DNA of 48,371 nucleotides from Gammaproteobacteria bacterium (GCA_015494295.1 WGBO01000053.1:1-48371); one strand, 5' to 3'. Positions 25,263 through 37,365 are shown, counted from the first letter of the stretch. The notes: generated by a model from the letters alone, not told the origin. Made by a program: numbers and translations.

Positions 25263-26657
25263 TTATTTCTTGACGTGGTGCAACATCCGTTTACGCTGCC
25301 GCTGCTGGCGCGGCGTCAGCTTGTTGCGTTTGTCCTTGTAGGGGTTGTCGCCGGTACGGAACTCCAGTCGTATCGGCGTACCCACCAGTCGCAGTGCCTT
25401 GCGAAAGTAATTGTTCAGGTAACGCTTGTAGGTATGCGGCAGGCGCGCGGTCTGTTTGCCGTGTATCACGATCACCGGCGGGTACTGGCCACCCTGGTGG
25501 GCGTAGCGCAACTTGATCCGCCGGCCGCGCACCAGCGGCGGCTGGTGTTCCTGCACCGCCTGTTCCAGCAACCGGGTCAGTTCCGAGGTGCCAACCTTGA
25601 TCGAGGCCGCCTGGTGCGCGGTACGCACCGCGTCGAACAGGTCGCCCACCCCGCTGCCGTGCAATGCCGAGATGAAGTAGCGCTCGGCAAAGTTCAGGAA
25701 CGGCAGGCGGCGGTCGAGCTGTTCGCGAAACCAGGCGCGGCGTTCGTCATCCAGACCATCCCACTTGTTGATGGCGATGACAAGCGCCGTGCCGCTCTCC
25801 AGGATGTGCCCGGCCAGGTTGGCGTCCTGCTCGCTGACCTCGCCAGTGTGCGCGTCGAGCACCAGCAGCGCCACGTCGGCGTCGTTGATCGCCTGCAAGG
25901 TCTTGATGACGCTGAATTTCTCAATTGCCTCGCTGACCTTGCTGCGGCGCCGCACGCCGGCGGTGTCGATGAGGGTGTAGGCCTCGCCGTCGCGTTCGAA
26001 ATCGATATATATGCTGTCGCGGGTGGTGCCGGGCTGGTCGAAGGCCAGCACGCGCTCCTCGCCAAGCATGCGGTTGGTGAGCGTGGACTTGCCGACATTC
26101 GGCCGGCCCACCACGGCGATGCGGATACCCTTGCGCTCGCGCCGGTCGGCGAGTTCCTCCTCGCTGTCGGGAAAGTCCGCCAGCACCCGGTTGATCAACG
26201 GCGTCACGCCACGCCCGTGCACCGCCGCGATGGGCGCCGGCTCACCCAGACCCAATGCGTAGGCGTCCGCGAGGATGGCGTCGGTATCCTGGCCGTCGGC
26301 CTTGTTCAGGGCCAGCCAGGCCGGCTTGCCGCTTCGCCGCAGGCGCTCGGCAATCTGCTCGTCGCTGAGGTTGATGCCATCGCGCGCGTCGAGCAGGAAA
26401 ATCACCGCGTCGGCCTCTTCCACCGCCTGCCACACCTGGTCGGCCATCAGCCCATCCAGCCCCTGTTCATCGCCGACCAGGCCACCGGTGTCGATGACCA
26501 GGTAGGGCCGGTCACCAACGCGGCCGTTTCCGTACTGCCGGTCGCGGGTCAGGCCGGGATAGTCGGCCACCAGCGCGTCCCGGCTGCGGGTAAGCCGGTT
26601 GAACAGGGTCGATTTGCCGACGTTGGGGCGGCCGATCAGGGCGATAACGGGCAGCAT
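25263..26657 (-). CDS. der: Ribosome-assembly GTPase Der (EngA)
   Basis: This 464-residue protein starts at [17 protein letters not shown]; the open frame upstream of it is antisense to bamB. It has two tandem GTPase domains, each with GRPNVGKST, a DTGG or DTAG motif and NKAD/NKWD, then a C-terminal KH-like domain ([21 protein letters not shown]). The basic tail ends in [15 protein letters not shown]. Der is needed for 50S assembly. It lies 4 bp after bamB, the usual order. Confidence 0.96.
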   Translation of the reverse strand: MLPVIALIGRPNVGKSTLFNRLTRSRDALVADYPGLTRDRQYGNGRVGDRPYLVIDTGGLVGDEQGLDGLMADQVWQAVEEADAVIFLLDARDGINLSDEQIAERLRRSGKPAWLALNKADGQDTDAILADAYALGLGEPAPIAAVHGRGVTPLINRVLADFPDSEEELADRRERKGIRIAVVGRPNVGKSTLTNRMLGEERVLAFDQPGTTRDSIYIDFERDGEAYTLIDTAGVRRRSKVSEAIEKFSVIKTLQAINDADVALLVLDAHTGEVSEQDANLAGHILESGTALVIAINKWDGLDDERRAWFREQLDRRLPFLNFAERYFISALHGSGVGDLFDAVRTAHQAASIKVGTSELTRLLEQAVQEHQPPLVRGRRIKLRYAHQGGQYPPVIVIHGKQTARLPHTYKRYLNNYFRKALRLVGTPIRLEFRTGDNPYKDKRNKLTPRQQRQRKRMLHHVKK

Positions 26658-26661
26658 GAAC

Positions 26662-27816
26662 CTACTCGACGGACTCCAGGCGGTACATCGCCAGCTTGCC
26701 CCCGGCGCCCAGCACCAGCAGGCGGTTGCCGAGCGCGACCGGGGCGGCCTGGATGCCCGCGCGCTCCACCCGCTGACGGCCGGCGACAGCGCCGTCGATG
26801 CGCGACAGCAAGTGCACGTAACCCTCGAAATCACCCACCGCCACGTAGCCGGAAACCACCACCGGCGCGGTCAGGAAACGGCGCTGCAGATCGCTGTTCT
26901 TCCACAGCGAGGCGCCGGTGCGGCGGTCCAGCGCCCACACGTTGCTGAGTTCGTCGCTGACGTAGACCTGCTCCGGATCGACGGCGAGTCCGGCGTAGGC
27001 CGACATCTCGCGGCTCCACAACAGGCGCCCGTTCTCCAGCGCCACGGCGGCGAGCTGGCCCTGGAAGCTGGCCACATACAGGACGCCGTCGCGCACCACC
27101 GGGTCGGCGTCCAGATCCACCATGCGTTCCAGTTCGGAACGGCCGCGCGGAATGGCGATCGCCGCTTCCCAGACCTGGCGCCCGGTACGGGCGTCCAGGG
27201 CCACCATCTTGCCGTTGGCAAAACCGGCCAGCACCAGACCGTCGGTAATCATCGGGGTACTGGTGCCGCGCAGCGACAGGACCGGCACGGTGCGGTCATG
27301 GATCCACAGGCGCTTGCCGGTGGCGGCGTCGAGACCGGTGAGGTTGCCGTCCACGGTCTGCACGATGACCACGCCTTCGTACACCCGCGGCACCGACAGC
27401 ACTTCGCTGGAAACCGGCGCCGTCCACAGCAACTCGCCATTATCGATATTCAGCGCCAGCACGCGCGCGTCGCTGGTGCCAAGCAGCACCAGCCCCTCGT
27501 CGACACCGGGGCCGGCCGACACCGGCGTGCGGGTCTTGTTGCGCCACACTTGCGCCCCGTCTTCCAGCTCCCAGGCAGAGGCATTGCCTTCGCGATCGAC
27601 GGTATAGACGCGCTTGCCGAACACCGCGGGCACCAGCTTGACGAGCTGCTCGTCGGTACCGACGCCGGTATCGCGGCTCCACAGGGACACCAGCCGCACC
27701 TGTTCGTCGAAGTCCTTCAGCTTCGCCGGCGGTTCACTGTTGTCCTTGTCGCCGAACCAGGAGCAGCCGCCCAGCAGCAACATCGCCAGGATGGCGGAAA
27801 GCGCCGATCGCATCAT
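26662..27816 (-). CDS. bamB: Outer-membrane assembly lipoprotein BamB
   Basis: This 384-residue lipoprotein has lipobox LLGGC after a short signal sequence. It is an eight-bladed PQQ-type beta-propeller with repeated units such as [36 protein letters not shown] and [11 protein letters not shown]. It is a BAM complex subunit that helps insert beta-barrel proteins. The ATG overlaps the yfgM stop (ATGA). Confidence 0.95.
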   Translation of the reverse strand: MMRSALSAILAMLLLGGCSWFGDKDNSEPPAKLKDFDEQVRLVSLWSRDTGVGTDEQLVKLVPAVFGKRVYTVDREGNASAWELEDGAQVWRNKTRTPVSAGPGVDEGLVLLGTSDARVLALNIDNGELLWTAPVSSEVLSVPRVYEGVVIVQTVDGNLTGLDAATGKRLWIHDRTVPVLSLRGTSTPMITDGLVLAGFANGKMVALDARTGRQVWEAAIAIPRGRSELERMVDLDADPVVRDGVLYVASFQGQLAAVALENGRLLWSREMSAYAGLAVDPEQVYVSDELSNVWALDRRTGASLWKNSDLQRRFLTAPVVVSGYVAVGDFEGYVHLLSRIDGAVAGRQRVERAGIQAAPVALGNRLLVLGAGGKLAMYRLESVE

Positions 27817-28463
27817 GGTGCTTCGCTATCCGTGCCGGCCAGGTTCTCGTACTTGACGCGCAGGTAGGCGCCATTCGGCGCTTGTGGCGGCAAACCGTCC
27901 AGCGCTTCGCGATAAGCGGCCGCGGCCGCCTGTTCGTCACCGCGCGCCCAGGCCAGGTCGCCGCGCAGTTCAGCGTAGATATAACGGTACTCGCCGGGAT
28001 CGACCACCGCCTTGAGCTGTGCGTCGGCGGCGTCATAGGCAGCGCTGTCGATCAGCACCCGGATCAGGCGGGTGCGGGCGATATTGCCAAGCTGCGCGCT
28101 GCGCGCGTGCTCCAGTGCCCACTCCAGTTGGGCGCGCGCGGCCTCCGGCTCCTTGTCCTGCATGGCCAGCTTGCCCAGCGTCAACGCCGCCAGTGTCGCG
28201 TAACCGGAACCCGTGTAGTTGCCGATCAGTTCGTTGGCCTGACTGCGCACCGTCTCCAGTTCATTGCGTTTCAACGCGGCTTCCATCTGCGCGTAGATGT
28301 TGGAAGCATTCTGCGCCTGGCTCTCCTTCCAGTTCATCCAGGTCTTGCCGCCGAACAACAGCGACAGGCCGAGCAGGGCGCCGGTGATCAGCGAGCTTCC
28401 GTTTTCCTTCCACCATTTCTTCAGGTTCTCGATTTGTTCTTTTTCCGACGCGTGAACGTCCAT
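27813..28463 (-). CDS. yfgM: YfgM family inner-membrane TPR protein
   Basis: This 216-residue protein has a cytosolic start (EKEQIENLKKWWKENG), one membrane helix (SLITGALLGLSLLFGG) and a periplasmic TPR-like region (AARAQLEWALEHARSAQLGNIARTRL). It is the ancillary SecYEG translocon/chaperone partner of the YfgM family. It stands between hisS and bamB as in E. coli. Confidence 0.9.
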   Translation of the reverse strand: MDVHASEKEQIENLKKWWKENGSSLITGALLGLSLLFGGKTWMNWKESQAQNASNIYAQMEAALKRNELETVRSQANELIGNYTGSGYATLAALTLGKLAMQDKEPEAARAQLEWALEHARSAQLGNIARTRLIRVLIDSAAYDAADAQLKAVVDPGEYRYIYAELRGDLAWARGDEQAAAAAYREALDGLPPQAPNGAYLRVKYENLAGTDSEAP

Positions 28464-28524
28464 CGGATCATCTCCTCAGTTGTGACAGGCGGCGCCGGAG
28501 AGGCAACCGCCAGACCAGATTCGT

Positions 28525-29808
28525 TCAGGCGGCGTCCGCCCCGAACAGTTGTTGCAGGTGCGCGGCCAGCGCATCGAAGGCCACCGTCTGTTGCTCGCTG
28601 CGTTCGCGCAGGGGCTTGAGCCCCGCTTCGCGGCGCGCCACCTCGTCTTCGCCCAGCACCAGCGCGTAGTGCGCGCCACTGCGGTCTGCCTTCTTGAACT
28701 GGCTCTTGAAACTGCCGCCGCCGCAATGGGTCTGGATACGCAACCAGGGCAGGGCGTCGCGCAGGCTCTCGGCGAGCAACAGGCCCTCGCGTTGCGCCAC
28801 CTCGCCCATCGCCACCAGGTAGAGTTGTGGCGCGCCGTCCGGAAACGCCGCCCGCTGATTCTCCAGCAGCGCGATCAGGCGCTCAAGCCCCATGGCGAAA
28901 CCCACCGCCGGCGTCGGCCGGCCGCCCAGGTATTCCACCAGCGCGTCGTAACGGCCGCCGGCACATACCGTTCCCTGCGCGCCGAGCTTGTCGGTCACCC
29001 ATTCGAAAACCGTGCGCCCGTAGTAATCCAGGCCGCGCACCAGCCGTGGATTGATCCGGTATTCGACGCCGGCAGCGTCGAGCAGGGCGCGCAGGGCGTC
29101 GAAGTGGGCGCGCGACGCCTCGTCGATGTAGTCCGACAGTTGCGGGGCGTCGTTCAGCAGCGCCTGCACCTCGGGGTTCTTGCTGTCGAGGATGCGCAGC
29201 GGGTTGGTTTCCAGGCGCCGCTGGCTGTCGGTGTCGAGTTCCTCGAAGCGTTCGCGCAGGTACGCGACCAGCGCCTCGCGGAACGCTGCCCGCGCTTCCA
29301 CGGTACCCAGTGAATTCAGTTGCAGGCTCACGTCGCGCAGCCCCAGCCGCTTCCAGAAGCGCGCTGTCATCACCAGCAACTCGGCATCGATGTCCGGGCC
29401 TTCCAGTCCGAACACTTCCACGCCGACCTGGTAGAACTGCCGGTAACGGCCCTTCTGAGGGCGTTCGTGGCGGAACATCGGGCCGGTATACCAGAGCCGC
29501 TGCACCTGGTTGTTAATCAGTCCGTGCTGGATACAGGCGCGCACGCAACTGGCCGTGCCTTCCGGACGCAGCGTCAGGCTGTCGCCGTTACGGTCGGTGA
29601 AGGTATACATTTCCTTCTCGACGATATCCGTGACCTCGCCGATGGAACGCTTGAACAGTTCGGTCTTCTCGACGATAGGCATGCGGATCTCGCGGTAGCC
29701 ATAGGACGACAGCACCTCGCGCAGGGTGTCCTCGACGAAGTGCCAGGCCGGCATCTGTTCCGGCAGTATGTCGTTCATGCCGCGAATGGCTTGCAGGGTA
29801 TTCGACAT
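28525..29808 (-). CDS. hisS: Histidyl-tRNA synthetase
   Basis: This is a 427-residue class II synthetase. It starts IRGMNDILP, with motif 2 near [17 protein letters not shown], the histidine-binding signature [16 protein letters not shown], and motif 3 in GFAMGLERL. The C-terminal anticodon-binding domain ends the protein. It lies 2 bp after rodZ; the ispG gene that often stands between them is absent. Confidence 0.97.
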   Translation of the reverse strand: MSNTLQAIRGMNDILPEQMPAWHFVEDTLREVLSSYGYREIRMPIVEKTELFKRSIGEVTDIVEKEMYTFTDRNGDSLTLRPEGTASCVRACIQHGLINNQVQRLWYTGPMFRHERPQKGRYRQFYQVGVEVFGLEGPDIDAELLVMTARFWKRLGLRDVSLQLNSLGTVEARAAFREALVAYLRERFEELDTDSQRRLETNPLRILDSKNPEVQALLNDAPQLSDYIDEASRAHFDALRALLDAAGVEYRINPRLVRGLDYYGRTVFEWVTDKLGAQGTVCAGGRYDALVEYLGGRPTPAVGFAMGLERLIALLENQRAAFPDGAPQLYLVAMGEVAQREGLLLAESLRDALPWLRIQTHCGGGSFKSQFKKADRSGAHYALVLGEDEVARREAGLKPLRERSEQQTVAFDALAAHLQQLFGADAA

Positions 29809-29810
29809 GC

Positions 29811-30698
29811 TCAGTGTTCCAGCTTGATACGCGCGACCTTGCCGCGCTGGTAGGGGGTGATATCGAACGGCTTGCCGCGCCAGTACAGTTCCACACCGGG
29901 GGCATTCCCCAGCAGTATGTCGACCGGCGGCTCGACCCGCACCGTGCGTTCGGTGCCGGCGCGCTGGGTACCAACCACCAGCTTGCGGTCGCCCGCGGTC
30001 ATTTCGACCCAGCTGTCCTGACTGAAACGCAGCACCAGCTCCGCCGGCCCGGCGCGCTCGGCCGTGGCATCCGGCGCCGCCTGTTCGGTTTCGTTTGCGG
30101 GTGTGGTCGGCGCGACGGCAACGCTACCGGTGTCGGCAGCCGCCGCCGTGTCGCCCGACGCGTCCCTGTCCGGCAAGGCCAGGGCGCTACTGTCAGCGCC
30201 GGCCTGTGGCACCGTTTCGGGCGCGACCTGCGGCAATTGCAGGCTGTTGTCAGCCGGTTCGGCCTGACGGCCCTCCCACAGGCGCTCAAGCAACGGCGCA
30301 CCATACAGGACCATCAGCACCGCCAGCGCCAGCATCAGCCCCCAGGCGAGCAGCCGCCCGGGCCGCAGCGCCGGCCCGCGGTAGCGGCGCGGGCCGCGCT
30401 TGCGCGGCGTCGGCCGGTGTTCGACCGCCTGCGGGAGACCGGCGACCAGCGCCGCGTCGTCGAGACCGACGAAGCGCGCGTAGGAACGTACGTAGCCGCG
30501 AATGAACGCAGCCGCCGGCAGCGCCGCCTCGTCGCCCGCTTCCAGCGCTTCGATCACTTCCACGCGCAGGTGCAGTTCGGCCGCCACCGCCTGCACGTCC
30601 TTGCCGGCGGTTTCGCGCGCCCGGGCCAGCCGGCGCCCGATCGCCGCAAGCCCTTCGTCGCTGTCCTTCTCCTGCTCGCTATCGGCCACTGTGCACAC
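29811..30698 (-). CDS. rodZ: Cytoskeletal protein RodZ
   Basis: This protein has about 295 residues. A cytoplasmic HTH_25 domain ([20 protein letters not shown]...[11 protein letters not shown]) binds MreB in the family. A basic stretch precedes one transmembrane helix ([18 protein letters not shown]), then a Pro/Ala-rich linker and a periplasmic DUF4115 domain ([17 protein letters not shown]). It starts inside the pilF end: GTG at 30698 or GTG at 30689. Overlap with pilF suggests coupling. Confidence 0.9.
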   Translation of the reverse strand: MCTVADSEQEKDSDEGLAAIGRRLARARETAGKDVQAVAAELHLRVEVIEALEAGDEAALPAAAFIRGYVRSYARFVGLDDAALVAGLPQAVEHRPTPRKRGPRRYRGPALRPGRLLAWGLMLALAVLMVLYGAPLLERLWEGRQAEPADNSLQLPQVAPETVPQAGADSSALALPDRDASGDTAAAADTGSVAVAPTTPANETEQAAPDATAERAGPAELVLRFSQDSWVEMTAGDRKLVVGTQRAGTERTVRVEPPVDILLGNAPGVELYWRGKPFDITPYQRGKVARIKLEH

Positions 30699-31452
30699 GT
30701 TCCCATTCGATCAACTGCCGGGTTTCCTCCGACTCGGGGTAGCGGTTCTTGAGCAGCAGGGCATAACTGGCCACCGCGTTGCGGTCGCCCAGCTCGTGTT
30801 CGGTCTGCACGCCCATCCACAGAAACTCGGGCGACAGCGGCCGGATCTCCTGCAGGCGCTGCAGGTAGGCACGCACACCGAGCCAGTGCTTGCGCGCGAA
30901 ACTGACCCTCGCCATTTCCCGCAGCGCCGGCGGGTACTTGGGATTATGCTTCAGCGCCTGGCGAAAATAGTCAGCCGCCTCGTCCAGCATCGCGCGCCGC
31001 CTGGCGCACAGGCCGGCGTTGGTGAGGATGGTTTCGGGATGCCGGTAGAGCGGGTCCTTCAGCGCCGAGCGGAACATGCGGTCGGCTTCCTTGTAACGCG
31101 CCTGCCGACACAGGAACTGACCATAGTTGTTCAACGTCAACGCGTCCCTGGGGTTGATACCGTAGGCCTTGCGGTAGTGTTTCTCCGCCAGCCCGGTTTC
31201 ACCGAGCCGTTCGTAGAGCACCGCCAGCGAGGTCTGCGCCGGCTGGTAGGAGGGATCCTGGCTGATGGCCTTCCTGAACTTTTCCAGCGAGGCCTCGTAC
31301 ATGCCCTCGCGCATGTACTCGATGCCGAGCTGGGTATTGACACTGGCGGAGGTCTGCTCGCCACGGTTGTCACGGCTGTTCAGTTCCGCCGGCGCGCAGG
31401 ACGCCAGCAGCAACGCCGCCAGCAGCCAGCCCGCCGGTCGCAGTAGCGTCAT
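30679..31452 (-). CDS. pilF: Type IV pilus biogenesis/stability lipoprotein PilF (PilW)
   Basis: This 257-residue TPR lipoprotein has lipobox LLASC. It holds about six TPRs ([40 protein letters not shown] and others). The family assists PilQ secretin assembly at the outer membrane. The ATG overlaps the rlmN stop (ATGA). Confidence 0.9.
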   Translation of the reverse strand: MTLLRPAGWLLAALLLASCAPAELNSRDNRGEQTSASVNTQLGIEYMREGMYEASLEKFRKAISQDPSYQPAQTSLAVLYERLGETGLAEKHYRKAYGINPRDALTLNNYGQFLCRQARYKEADRMFRSALKDPLYRHPETILTNAGLCARRRAMLDEAADYFRQALKHNPKYPPALREMARVSFARKHWLGVRAYLQRLQEIRPLSPEFLWMGVQTEHELGDRNAVASYALLLKNRYPESEETRQLIEWERVHSGR

Positions 31453-32549
31453 GACACCTCCCCTGTCACCTCGACCGCCAGCCGCTCGCGGCGACGGGTG
31501 CGGTCGGTAAAATCGCCGGCCAACTGACCACAGGCGGCATCGATATCGTCGCCGCGCGTCTTGCGGGTAATGGTCACGATACCCGCGTTGTGGAGGATAT
31601 TGCGGAAGCGCTCGATGCGCTGCGCGCTGCTGCGCCGGTAACGGGTGCGCGGGAACGGATTGAAGGGAATCAGGTTGACCTTGGAGGGCACCTTGCGCAG
31701 GCGCTTCGCCAGCGCGCGCGCGTGCTGGTCGCTGTCGTTGACCCCGTCCAGCATCACGTATTCGATGGTGACGCGGCGGCGGCCTTCGCCGACGTAGTCG
31801 CGGCAGGCGGCCAGCACCTCGTCGATCCGGTACTTGATGTTGAGGGGCACCAGCTTGTCCCGCAACTCGTCGTCCGGCGCGTGCAGCGACAGGGCCAGGG
31901 CGATATCCGATTCCTCGGCCAGGCGTTTCAGCCCCGGCACCACGCCGGCGGTACTGAGGGTCACGCGGCGCTTGGACAAGGCGTAGGCGAAGTCGTCCTG
32001 CATCAGGGATACCGCCACCATCACGTTGTCGAAATTCAGCAGGGGCTCGCCCATGCCCATGAACACCACGTTGGACACCGGCAACATGCCGTCTTCCGCC
32101 AGCAACCGCGACGCGGTCCAAAGCTGGCCGATGATCTCGGCGGCGCTGAGGTTGCGGTTGAAGCCCTGCTGTGCGGTGGAGCAGAAGGAACAGTTCAGGG
32201 CGCAGCCCACCTGCGAGGAAATGCACAGGGTGGCGCGCTCCGGCTCGGGAATGTAGACGCTTTCGATACGGTTGCCGTCGTCCAGCTCGAACAGCCACTT
32301 GCGGGAGCCGTCCGCCGACTTGCGATCGGCCGCCACTTTCAGGCCGCGCACCTCGGCATCCTGTTTCAGGCTTTCCCGCAGCGCCTTGCTGAGGTTGGTC
32401 ATGGCGTCGAAATCGTCGACACCCTGCTGATAGATCCATTTCAGCAACTGCTGGGCGCGGAACGGCTTTTCGCCACGCGCGGCGAACCAGCCGGCGAGCG
32501 CCGCTCGGTCGAAATTCAACAGGTTGGTCTTGCCGCTCTCGCTGTTCAC
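31449..32549 (-). CDS. rlmN: Dual-specificity RNA methyltransferase RlmN
   Basis: This 366-residue radical SAM enzyme has cluster cysteines C116, C120 and C123 (CALNCSFC) and the resolving Cys340 in DAACG. It methylates C2 of A2503 in 23S rRNA and A37 of some tRNAs. Other signatures are [12 protein letters not shown] and [12 protein letters not shown]. The 210 bp between it and iscX are empty; ndk, often upstream, is absent. Confidence 0.96.
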   Translation of the reverse strand: MNSESGKTNLLNFDRAALAGWFAARGEKPFRAQQLLKWIYQQGVDDFDAMTNLSKALRESLKQDAEVRGLKVAADRKSADGSRKWLFELDDGNRIESVYIPEPERATLCISSQVGCALNCSFCSTAQQGFNRNLSAAEIIGQLWTASRLLAEDGMLPVSNVVFMGMGEPLLNFDNVMVAVSLMQDDFAYALSKRRVTLSTAGVVPGLKRLAEESDIALALSLHAPDDELRDKLVPLNIKYRIDEVLAACRDYVGEGRRRVTIEYVMLDGVNDSDQHARALAKRLRKVPSKVNLIPFNPFPRTRYRRSSAQRIERFRNILHNAGIVTITRKTRGDDIDAACGQLAGDFTDRTRRRERLAVEVTGEVS

Positions 32550-32759
32550 GTGGACTGCGCCCCGCCCGCCCGGTACGAGCTCAAAGTGCCGGGAAATCTG
32601 AAACTTAGCTTATAAAGCTTAATCGGGTAGTGTACCTGTTACGGGCACCGGCAGGCAATTGCGGCGGGAACCCGGCAACGCACGGGGCGCGCCGCCGGGG
32701 AAACACTTCAAACAGCGACAAGCAACTGAATTAAAACGCATATTACAGGACGCGCCGCG

Positions 32760-32960
32760 CTACTCGCGTTCCTCGATCCAGGCCATCTGAATGGCTTCGA
32801 GTATCTTTTCGCCGGAATGTTCCGGGTCGTCGTCGAAGTCTTCCAGGCCGATCACCCATTCGCGCAGGTCGGTAAAACGCACGGTGGTGGGATCGACGTC
32901 CGGGTATTTTTCATCCAGCTCGATGGCCACATCGAGCGAGTCGGTCCATTTCAGTCCCAT
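32760..32960 (-). CDS. iscX: Fe-S cluster assembly protein IscX
   Basis: This 66-residue acidic protein ([20 protein letters not shown]...FTDLREWV) has the full IscX length and signature. It modulates IscS and may act as an iron adaptor. It is the last gene of the isc operon, 11 bp after fdx. Confidence 0.92.
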   Translation of the reverse strand: MGLKWTDSLDVAIELDEKYPDVDPTTVRFTDLREWVIGLEDFDDDPEHSGEKILEAIQMAWIEERE

Positions 32961-32971
32961 GACGGCACCTC

Positions 32972-33310
32972 CTAGTGGTTCTCACTGACCATGTTGATGG
33001 TGTACCTGGGAATCTCCACCACCAGGTCCTCGTCATCCACGCGCGCCTGGCAACTCAGACGCGAATCGGGTTCCAGCCCCCAGGCCTTGTCGAGCAAATC
33101 GTCCTCGTTCTCGTCCGACTCGTTGAGCGAGTCGAAGCCCTCGCGCACGTACACGTGGCAGGTGGTGCAGGCACAGGACTTCTCGCAGGCGTGCTCGATC
33201 TCGATGCCATTGGCCAGCGCGGCGTCACAGATGGTGGTGCCGGGTTCGGCTTCCACCACGGCGCCTTCGGGACAGATTTCCTCGTGGGGCAGAAAAATGA
33301 TCTTTGGCAT
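32972..33310 (-). CDS. fdx: ISC-type [2Fe-2S] ferredoxin
   Basis: This is a 112-residue ferredoxin of the adrenodoxin-like Isc group. Cluster ligands appear as [12 protein letters not shown] plus the later LSCQAR. It supplies electrons to Fe-S assembly. It lies 11 bp after hscA. Confidence 0.94.
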   Translation of the reverse strand: MPKIIFLPHEEICPEGAVVEAEPGTTICDAALANGIEIEHACEKSCACTTCHVYVREGFDSLNESDENEDDLLDKAWGLEPDSRLSCQARVDDEDLVVEIPRYTINMVSENH

Positions 33311-33321
33311 GGTTCCCAGCT

Positions 33322-35199
33322 CTACTTGAATTCGTCGACCGCGTGGCCGGTCATGGCCTTGCGGATGTTGGCGTTCATGCGGCGATCCACGTAGGCCGTG
33401 GCCACCGACTCCAGGTTTTCGATCGCCTGCTTGATGGCGCGGTGGTCGGTGCCGCCGCGCGCCGCGCGCAGCGCCTCGACCGCCGCGTCGATGGCGGCCC
33501 GTTCGTCGGCGTCCAGGAACTCGTCGCCGTCCGCCGCCAGCGCGGCCTGGATGGCTTCCAGCACCCGGTCCGCCTCCACCTGCTGCTCGCGCAGGCGCCG
33601 CGCCTCCATGTCGTCCTTCGCGTGCTCCATGGAGTCGCGCAACATGTTCTCCACTTCCTGGTCGGTGAGACCGTAGGAAGGCTTCACTTCGATGTGCGCC
33701 TGCACACCGCTGGTTTCCTCGCGCGCGGTCACGCTCACCAGACCATCGGCGTCGACCTGGAAACTGACCAGGATGCGGGCGGCGCCGGCCGCCATGGGCG
33801 GAATGTCACGCAACTCGAAACGCGCCAGCGAACGGCAGTCCTCGACCAGTTCGCGCTCGCCCTGCACCACGTGCAGGGCCATGGCGGTCTGGCCGTCCTT
33901 GAAGGTGGTGAATTCCTGGCCGCGCGTCACCGGGATGGTGGTGTTGCGCGGGATGATCTTTTCGGTAAGGCCACCCATGGTTTCGATCCCCAGCGACAGC
34001 GGGATGACGTCGAGCAGCAGCATCTCGTCGTCGGGCTTGTTGCCGGCCAGGATATCTGCCTGGATGGCGGCGCCGACCGCGACCACCTTGTCGGGGTCGA
34101 TGTCCACCAGCGGTTCGCGGCCGAAAAACTCGCCGACCGCCGCGCGCACCCGTGGCACGCGCGTGGAACCGCCGACCATCACCACCTCACCGATGTCCCC
34201 GCGGTCGATACCCGCGTCGCGCAGGGCGCGGCGGCAGGGCGCCAGGGTCTTCTTCACCAGCGGCTCGATAATCTCGTCGAGCCGGGCGCGGGTCAGCGTG
34301 CCCCGCCAGTCCCGGCCGTCTTCCAGCGTCAGTTCGATGGAAGTTTCTTCCGCCTCCGTCAGCGCCTCCTTGGCGCGGCACGCCGTCTGCAACAGGCGGC
34401 GCTGCAGTCCGTGGTCGGGGCTGCCCTGGATACCGGCCTCGCGCATCAGCCATTCGGCGATCAGGCGGTCCATGTCGTCCCCGCCCAGCGCCGTGTCGCC
34501 GGCGGTGGCCAGCACTTCGAACACACCCTGGTTGAGACGCAGCACCGAGACGTCGAAGGTGCCGCCACCGAGATCGTAGACCACGATGACGCCGTCCGAA
34601 TCCTGCTGGTCGAGCCCGTAGGCCACGGCGGCGGCGGTCGGTTCGTTGAGCAGGCGCATCACGTTGAGGCCCGCCAGCTTGCCGGCATCCTTGGTCGCCT
34701 GCCGCTGGGCGTCGTCGAAATAGGCCGGCACGGTAATCACCACCCCGGTCAGTTCTCCGCCCAGCGTCTGCTCGGCGCGCTGGCGCAGCGCGGCGAGGAT
34801 GTCCGCCGACACCTGCACCGGGCTCTTGTCGCCGGCCACGGTGCGGATCAGGGGCATGCCGGATTCGCCACCAACAAACTCGTAGGGCAGTTCGGTGCCC
34901 AGCCGCTTGACGTCGTCGACGCCCCGCCCCATGAAGCGCTTCACGGACACGATGGTGTTGAGCGGGTCGTCGGCGGCCTGCTCGCGCGCCGCCTCGCCGA
35001 CATCGACCGACCCGTCGGCGCGGTAGTGCACCACGGACGGCAGGCGATGGCGCCCGTCGGCGTCCGGCAGGGTTTCGGCCACACCGTTACGCACGCTGGC
35101 GACCAGCGAGTTGGTGGTGCCGAGGTCAATGCCCGCCGCCAGACGGTGCTGGTGCGGCGCAGTGGACTGGCCGGGTTCGGATATCGTCAGTAATGCCAT
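33322..35199 (-). CDS. hscA: Fe-S assembly Hsp70 chaperone HscA
   Basis: This is a 625-residue Hsp70. The nucleotide-binding domain has [27 protein letters not shown] and [11 protein letters not shown]; the substrate-binding domain follows ([17 protein letters not shown]). In the family it works with HscB to release clusters from IscU via the LPPVK motif, yet no iscU lies in this operon. It starts 3 bp after the hscB stop. Confidence 0.95.
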   Translation of the reverse strand: MALLTISEPGQSTAPHQHRLAAGIDLGTTNSLVASVRNGVAETLPDADGRHRLPSVVHYRADGSVDVGEAAREQAADDPLNTIVSVKRFMGRGVDDVKRLGTELPYEFVGGESGMPLIRTVAGDKSPVQVSADILAALRQRAEQTLGGELTGVVITVPAYFDDAQRQATKDAGKLAGLNVMRLLNEPTAAAVAYGLDQQDSDGVIVVYDLGGGTFDVSVLRLNQGVFEVLATAGDTALGGDDMDRLIAEWLMREAGIQGSPDHGLQRRLLQTACRAKEALTEAEETSIELTLEDGRDWRGTLTRARLDEIIEPLVKKTLAPCRRALRDAGIDRGDIGEVVMVGGSTRVPRVRAAVGEFFGREPLVDIDPDKVVAVGAAIQADILAGNKPDDEMLLLDVIPLSLGIETMGGLTEKIIPRNTTIPVTRGQEFTTFKDGQTAMALHVVQGERELVEDCRSLARFELRDIPPMAAGAARILVSFQVDADGLVSVTAREETSGVQAHIEVKPSYGLTDQEVENMLRDSMEHAKDDMEARRLREQQVEADRVLEAIQAALAADGDEFLDADERAAIDAAVEALRAARGGTDHRAIKQAIENLESVATAYVDRRMNANIRKAMTGHAVDEFK

Positions 35200-35202
35200 A
35201 AG

Positions 35203-35757
35203 TCAGAGAAGTTCGTCTTCGAGGTCGGCTTCCAGTTCCTGCGCTTCCTGCTGCAGGCGGGTAAAAAACTGCATCTTCTGCACCAGCGCAACAGCCTGTT
35301 CCGTATCCTGCGCCTCGTTGTCGAGGGCGCTGGCGAGTTCGGTCTCCAGCGCTTTATACAGGGAGCCGATCTCCCTGGCCAGTGAGTCGAGCGCGGCCAG
35401 CGGGTCGTCCTGCTCGCGGACCTCGCCGAGGCGCTCGCGCAAGTCCATCTGTTGCATGAGAAAACCGGGGTCAGCCTGCACCGTCTGCTGGTCGTCGATG
35501 GCGCGCCCGCGCAATTCCAGCAGGTAACGCGCGCGTTTCAGTGGATCCTTGAGCGTCTGATAAGCCTCGTTGATATGGGTTGCGTGCTGCATGGCAACGC
35601 GGCGCTCCTGGTCGCCCGCCCGCGCAAAGCGGTCGGGATGCACACTGCGCTGCAATTCACGGTAACGCGAGTCCAGCGCCGCGCGATCCAGCGCATAGCG
35701 CACCGGCAGCGAAAACAGCTCGAAGAAGTTCTGCGTCAGCACCGACGACATCGACAA
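35203..35757 (-). CDS. hscB: Fe-S assembly J-protein HscB
   Basis: This 184-residue protein has an N-terminal J domain (FFELFSLPVRYALD...LQRSVHPDRFA with the HPD triad) and a C-terminal helical bundle that binds IscU in the family. It lies between iscA and hscA. MSMSSVLT and MSSVLT are both possible starts. Confidence 0.93.
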   Translation of the reverse strand: MSMSSVLTQNFFELFSLPVRYALDRAALDSRYRELQRSVHPDRFARAGDQERRVAMQHATHINEAYQTLKDPLKRARYLLELRGRAIDDQQTVQADPGFLMQQMDLRERLGEVREQDDPLAALDSLAREIGSLYKALETELASALDNEAQDTEQAVALVQKMQFFTRLQQEAQELEADLEDELL

Positions 35758-35772
35758 TATCCGGACGGCGCG

Positions 35773-36096
35773 CTAGATGGTGAAGCTTTCGCCACAACCA
35801 CACTCGTCCTTGACGTTGGGGTTGTTGAACTTGAAACCCTCGTTGAGCCCTTCCTTGCCGAAGTCGAGTTCCGTGCCGTCGATGTAGAGCAGGCTCTTCG
35901 GGTCCACGATGACCTTGACACCATGATCCTCGAACACCACGTCGGTATCCTCGATCTCGTCCGCAAACTCCAGCACGTAGGCCATGCCGGAACAGCCGGA
36001 GGTGCGCACGCCGAGTCTCAGGCCCACGCCCTTGCCGCGCTGCTCAAGAAAATTCTTGACGCGTTCCGCCGCCGCTTCTGTCAGGGTGATCGCCAT
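35773..36096 (-). CDS. iscA: A-type Fe-S carrier IscA
   Basis: This 107-residue protein has the three conserved cysteines in TSGCSGMAY and ECGCGES. It carries iron or clusters to targets. It follows iscS directly (12 bp), in the place where iscU normally comes first. Confidence 0.95.
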   Translation of the reverse strand: MAITLTEAAAERVKNFLEQRGKGVGLRLGVRTSGCSGMAYVLEFADEIEDTDVVFEDHGVKVIVDPKSLLYIDGTELDFGKEGLNEGFKFNNPNVKDECGCGESFTI

Positions 36097-36108
36097 GCCG
36101 AAATCTCC

Positions 36109-37329
36109 TCAGTGGGCGGCCCACTGAACCGAATCCAGATCGATGCCGTCCTGGTACATCTCCCAGAGCGGCGACAGATCACGCAGCTTGCCTATCTTGC
36201 TGCGCACCAGCTCGATGGTGTAGTCGATTTCCTCTTCGGTCGTGAAGCGGCCGATGGTGAAGCGGATGGAACTGTGCGCGAGTTCGTCGTTGCGGCCGAT
36301 GGCGCGCAGCACATAGGAAGGCTCCAGGCTGGCGCTGGTGCAGGCGGAGCCGGACGAAACCGCCAGGTCCTTGAGCGCCATGATCAGGCTCTCGCCCTCG
36401 ACGAAGTTGAAGCTGATGTTCAGGTTGCCAGGGATGCGCTGGTCCATGTCGCCGTTGACATAGACTTCCTCGATGTCCTTGAAGCCTTCGTACAGGCGGT
36501 TGCGCAGCTTCAGCAGGCGCTCGTTCTCGCTGGCCATTTCTTCCTTCGCAATGCGGAAGGCTTCGCCCATGCCGACGATCTGGTGGGTGGCGAGGGTGCC
36601 GGAGCGCATGCCGCGCTCGTGGCCGCCGCCGTGCATCTGCGCTTCCAGGCGCACGCGCGGCTTGCGTCGCACGTACAGGGCGCCAATGCCCTTGGGGCCG
36701 TAGATCTTGTGTGCCGAGAACGACATCAGGTCGACCTTCATGTTCTTCAGGTCGATATCCACCTTGCCGGCGCTCTGGGCGGCATCGACGTGGAACACGA
36801 TCTTGCGCTCGCGGCAGATTTCACCGATCGCGGCGATATCCTGGATCACGCCGATCTCGTTGTTGACATGCATCACGCTGACCAGAGTGGTGTCCTCGCG
36901 CAACGCGGCCTTCAGCTTGTCGAGGTCCAGCAGGCCATTGCTCTCGGGGTCCAGGTAGGTCACCTCGAAGCCTTCGCGCTCGAGCTGCCGGCAACTGTCC
37001 AGCACCGCCTTGTGTTCGGTCTTGACGGTGACGATGTGCTTGCCCTTCTTGGCGTAGAAGTGCGCCGCGCCCTTGATGGCCAGGTTGTCCGATTCGGTGG
37101 CGCCGCTGGTCCAGATGATTTCCTTGGGATCCGCATTCACCAGCGAGGCCACGTTGCTGCGCGCCTCTTCGACGGCTTCATCCGCTTCCCAGCCGAAGCT
37201 GTGCGAGCGCGAGGCAGGATTGCCGAACTTGCCGTCCGGCGTGAGGTAGCTGCACATCTTCTCCGCCACACGCGGGTCAACCGGCGTGGTTGCGGAGTAG
37301 TCGAGGTAGATTGGCGTTTTTACAGTCAT
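36109..37329 (-). CDS. iscS: Cysteine desulfurase IscS
   Basis: This is a 406-residue PLP enzyme from [16 protein letters not shown]; the frame extends 7 codons upstream, but AGGTG before 37329 fits this start. The PLP lysine is in [12 protein letters not shown]; the catalytic loop Cys is in [15 protein letters not shown]. It closely resembles the canonical group II E. coli IscS (404 residues), including the C-terminal region ([18 protein letters not shown]). It provides persulfide sulfur. Confidence 0.96.
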   Translation of the reverse strand: MTVKTPIYLDYSATTPVDPRVAEKMCSYLTPDGKFGNPASRSHSFGWEADEAVEEARSNVASLVNADPKEIIWTSGATESDNLAIKGAAHFYAKKGKHIVTVKTEHKAVLDSCRQLEREGFEVTYLDPESNGLLDLDKLKAALREDTTLVSVMHVNNEIGVIQDIAAIGEICRERKIVFHVDAAQSAGKVDIDLKNMKVDLMSFSAHKIYGPKGIGALYVRRKPRVRLEAQMHGGGHERGMRSGTLATHQIVGMGEAFRIAKEEMASENERLLKLRNRLYEGFKDIEEVYVNGDMDQRIPGNLNISFNFVEGESLIMALKDLAVSSGSACTSASLEPSYVLRAIGRNDELAHSSIRFTIGRFTTEEEIDYTIELVRSKIGKLRDLSPLWEMYQDGIDLDSVQWAAH

Positions 37330-37365
37330 AATCGTTACACCTGAAATCAAGTTATGTTTGGTGAT

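Noticed and set aside
26658..26834. Upstream extension of der
   Set aside because: Lies inside bamB in another frame; the family start [17 protein letters not shown] is at 26657.
33304..35193. 629-codon plus-strand frame opposite hscA
   Set aside because: A GC-rich shadow of the conserved hscA gene with no recognisable domain.
35452..37344. 630-codon plus-strand frame opposite iscS, iscA and hscB
   Set aside because: It crosses three well-supported genes on the other strand and is a high-GC artefact.
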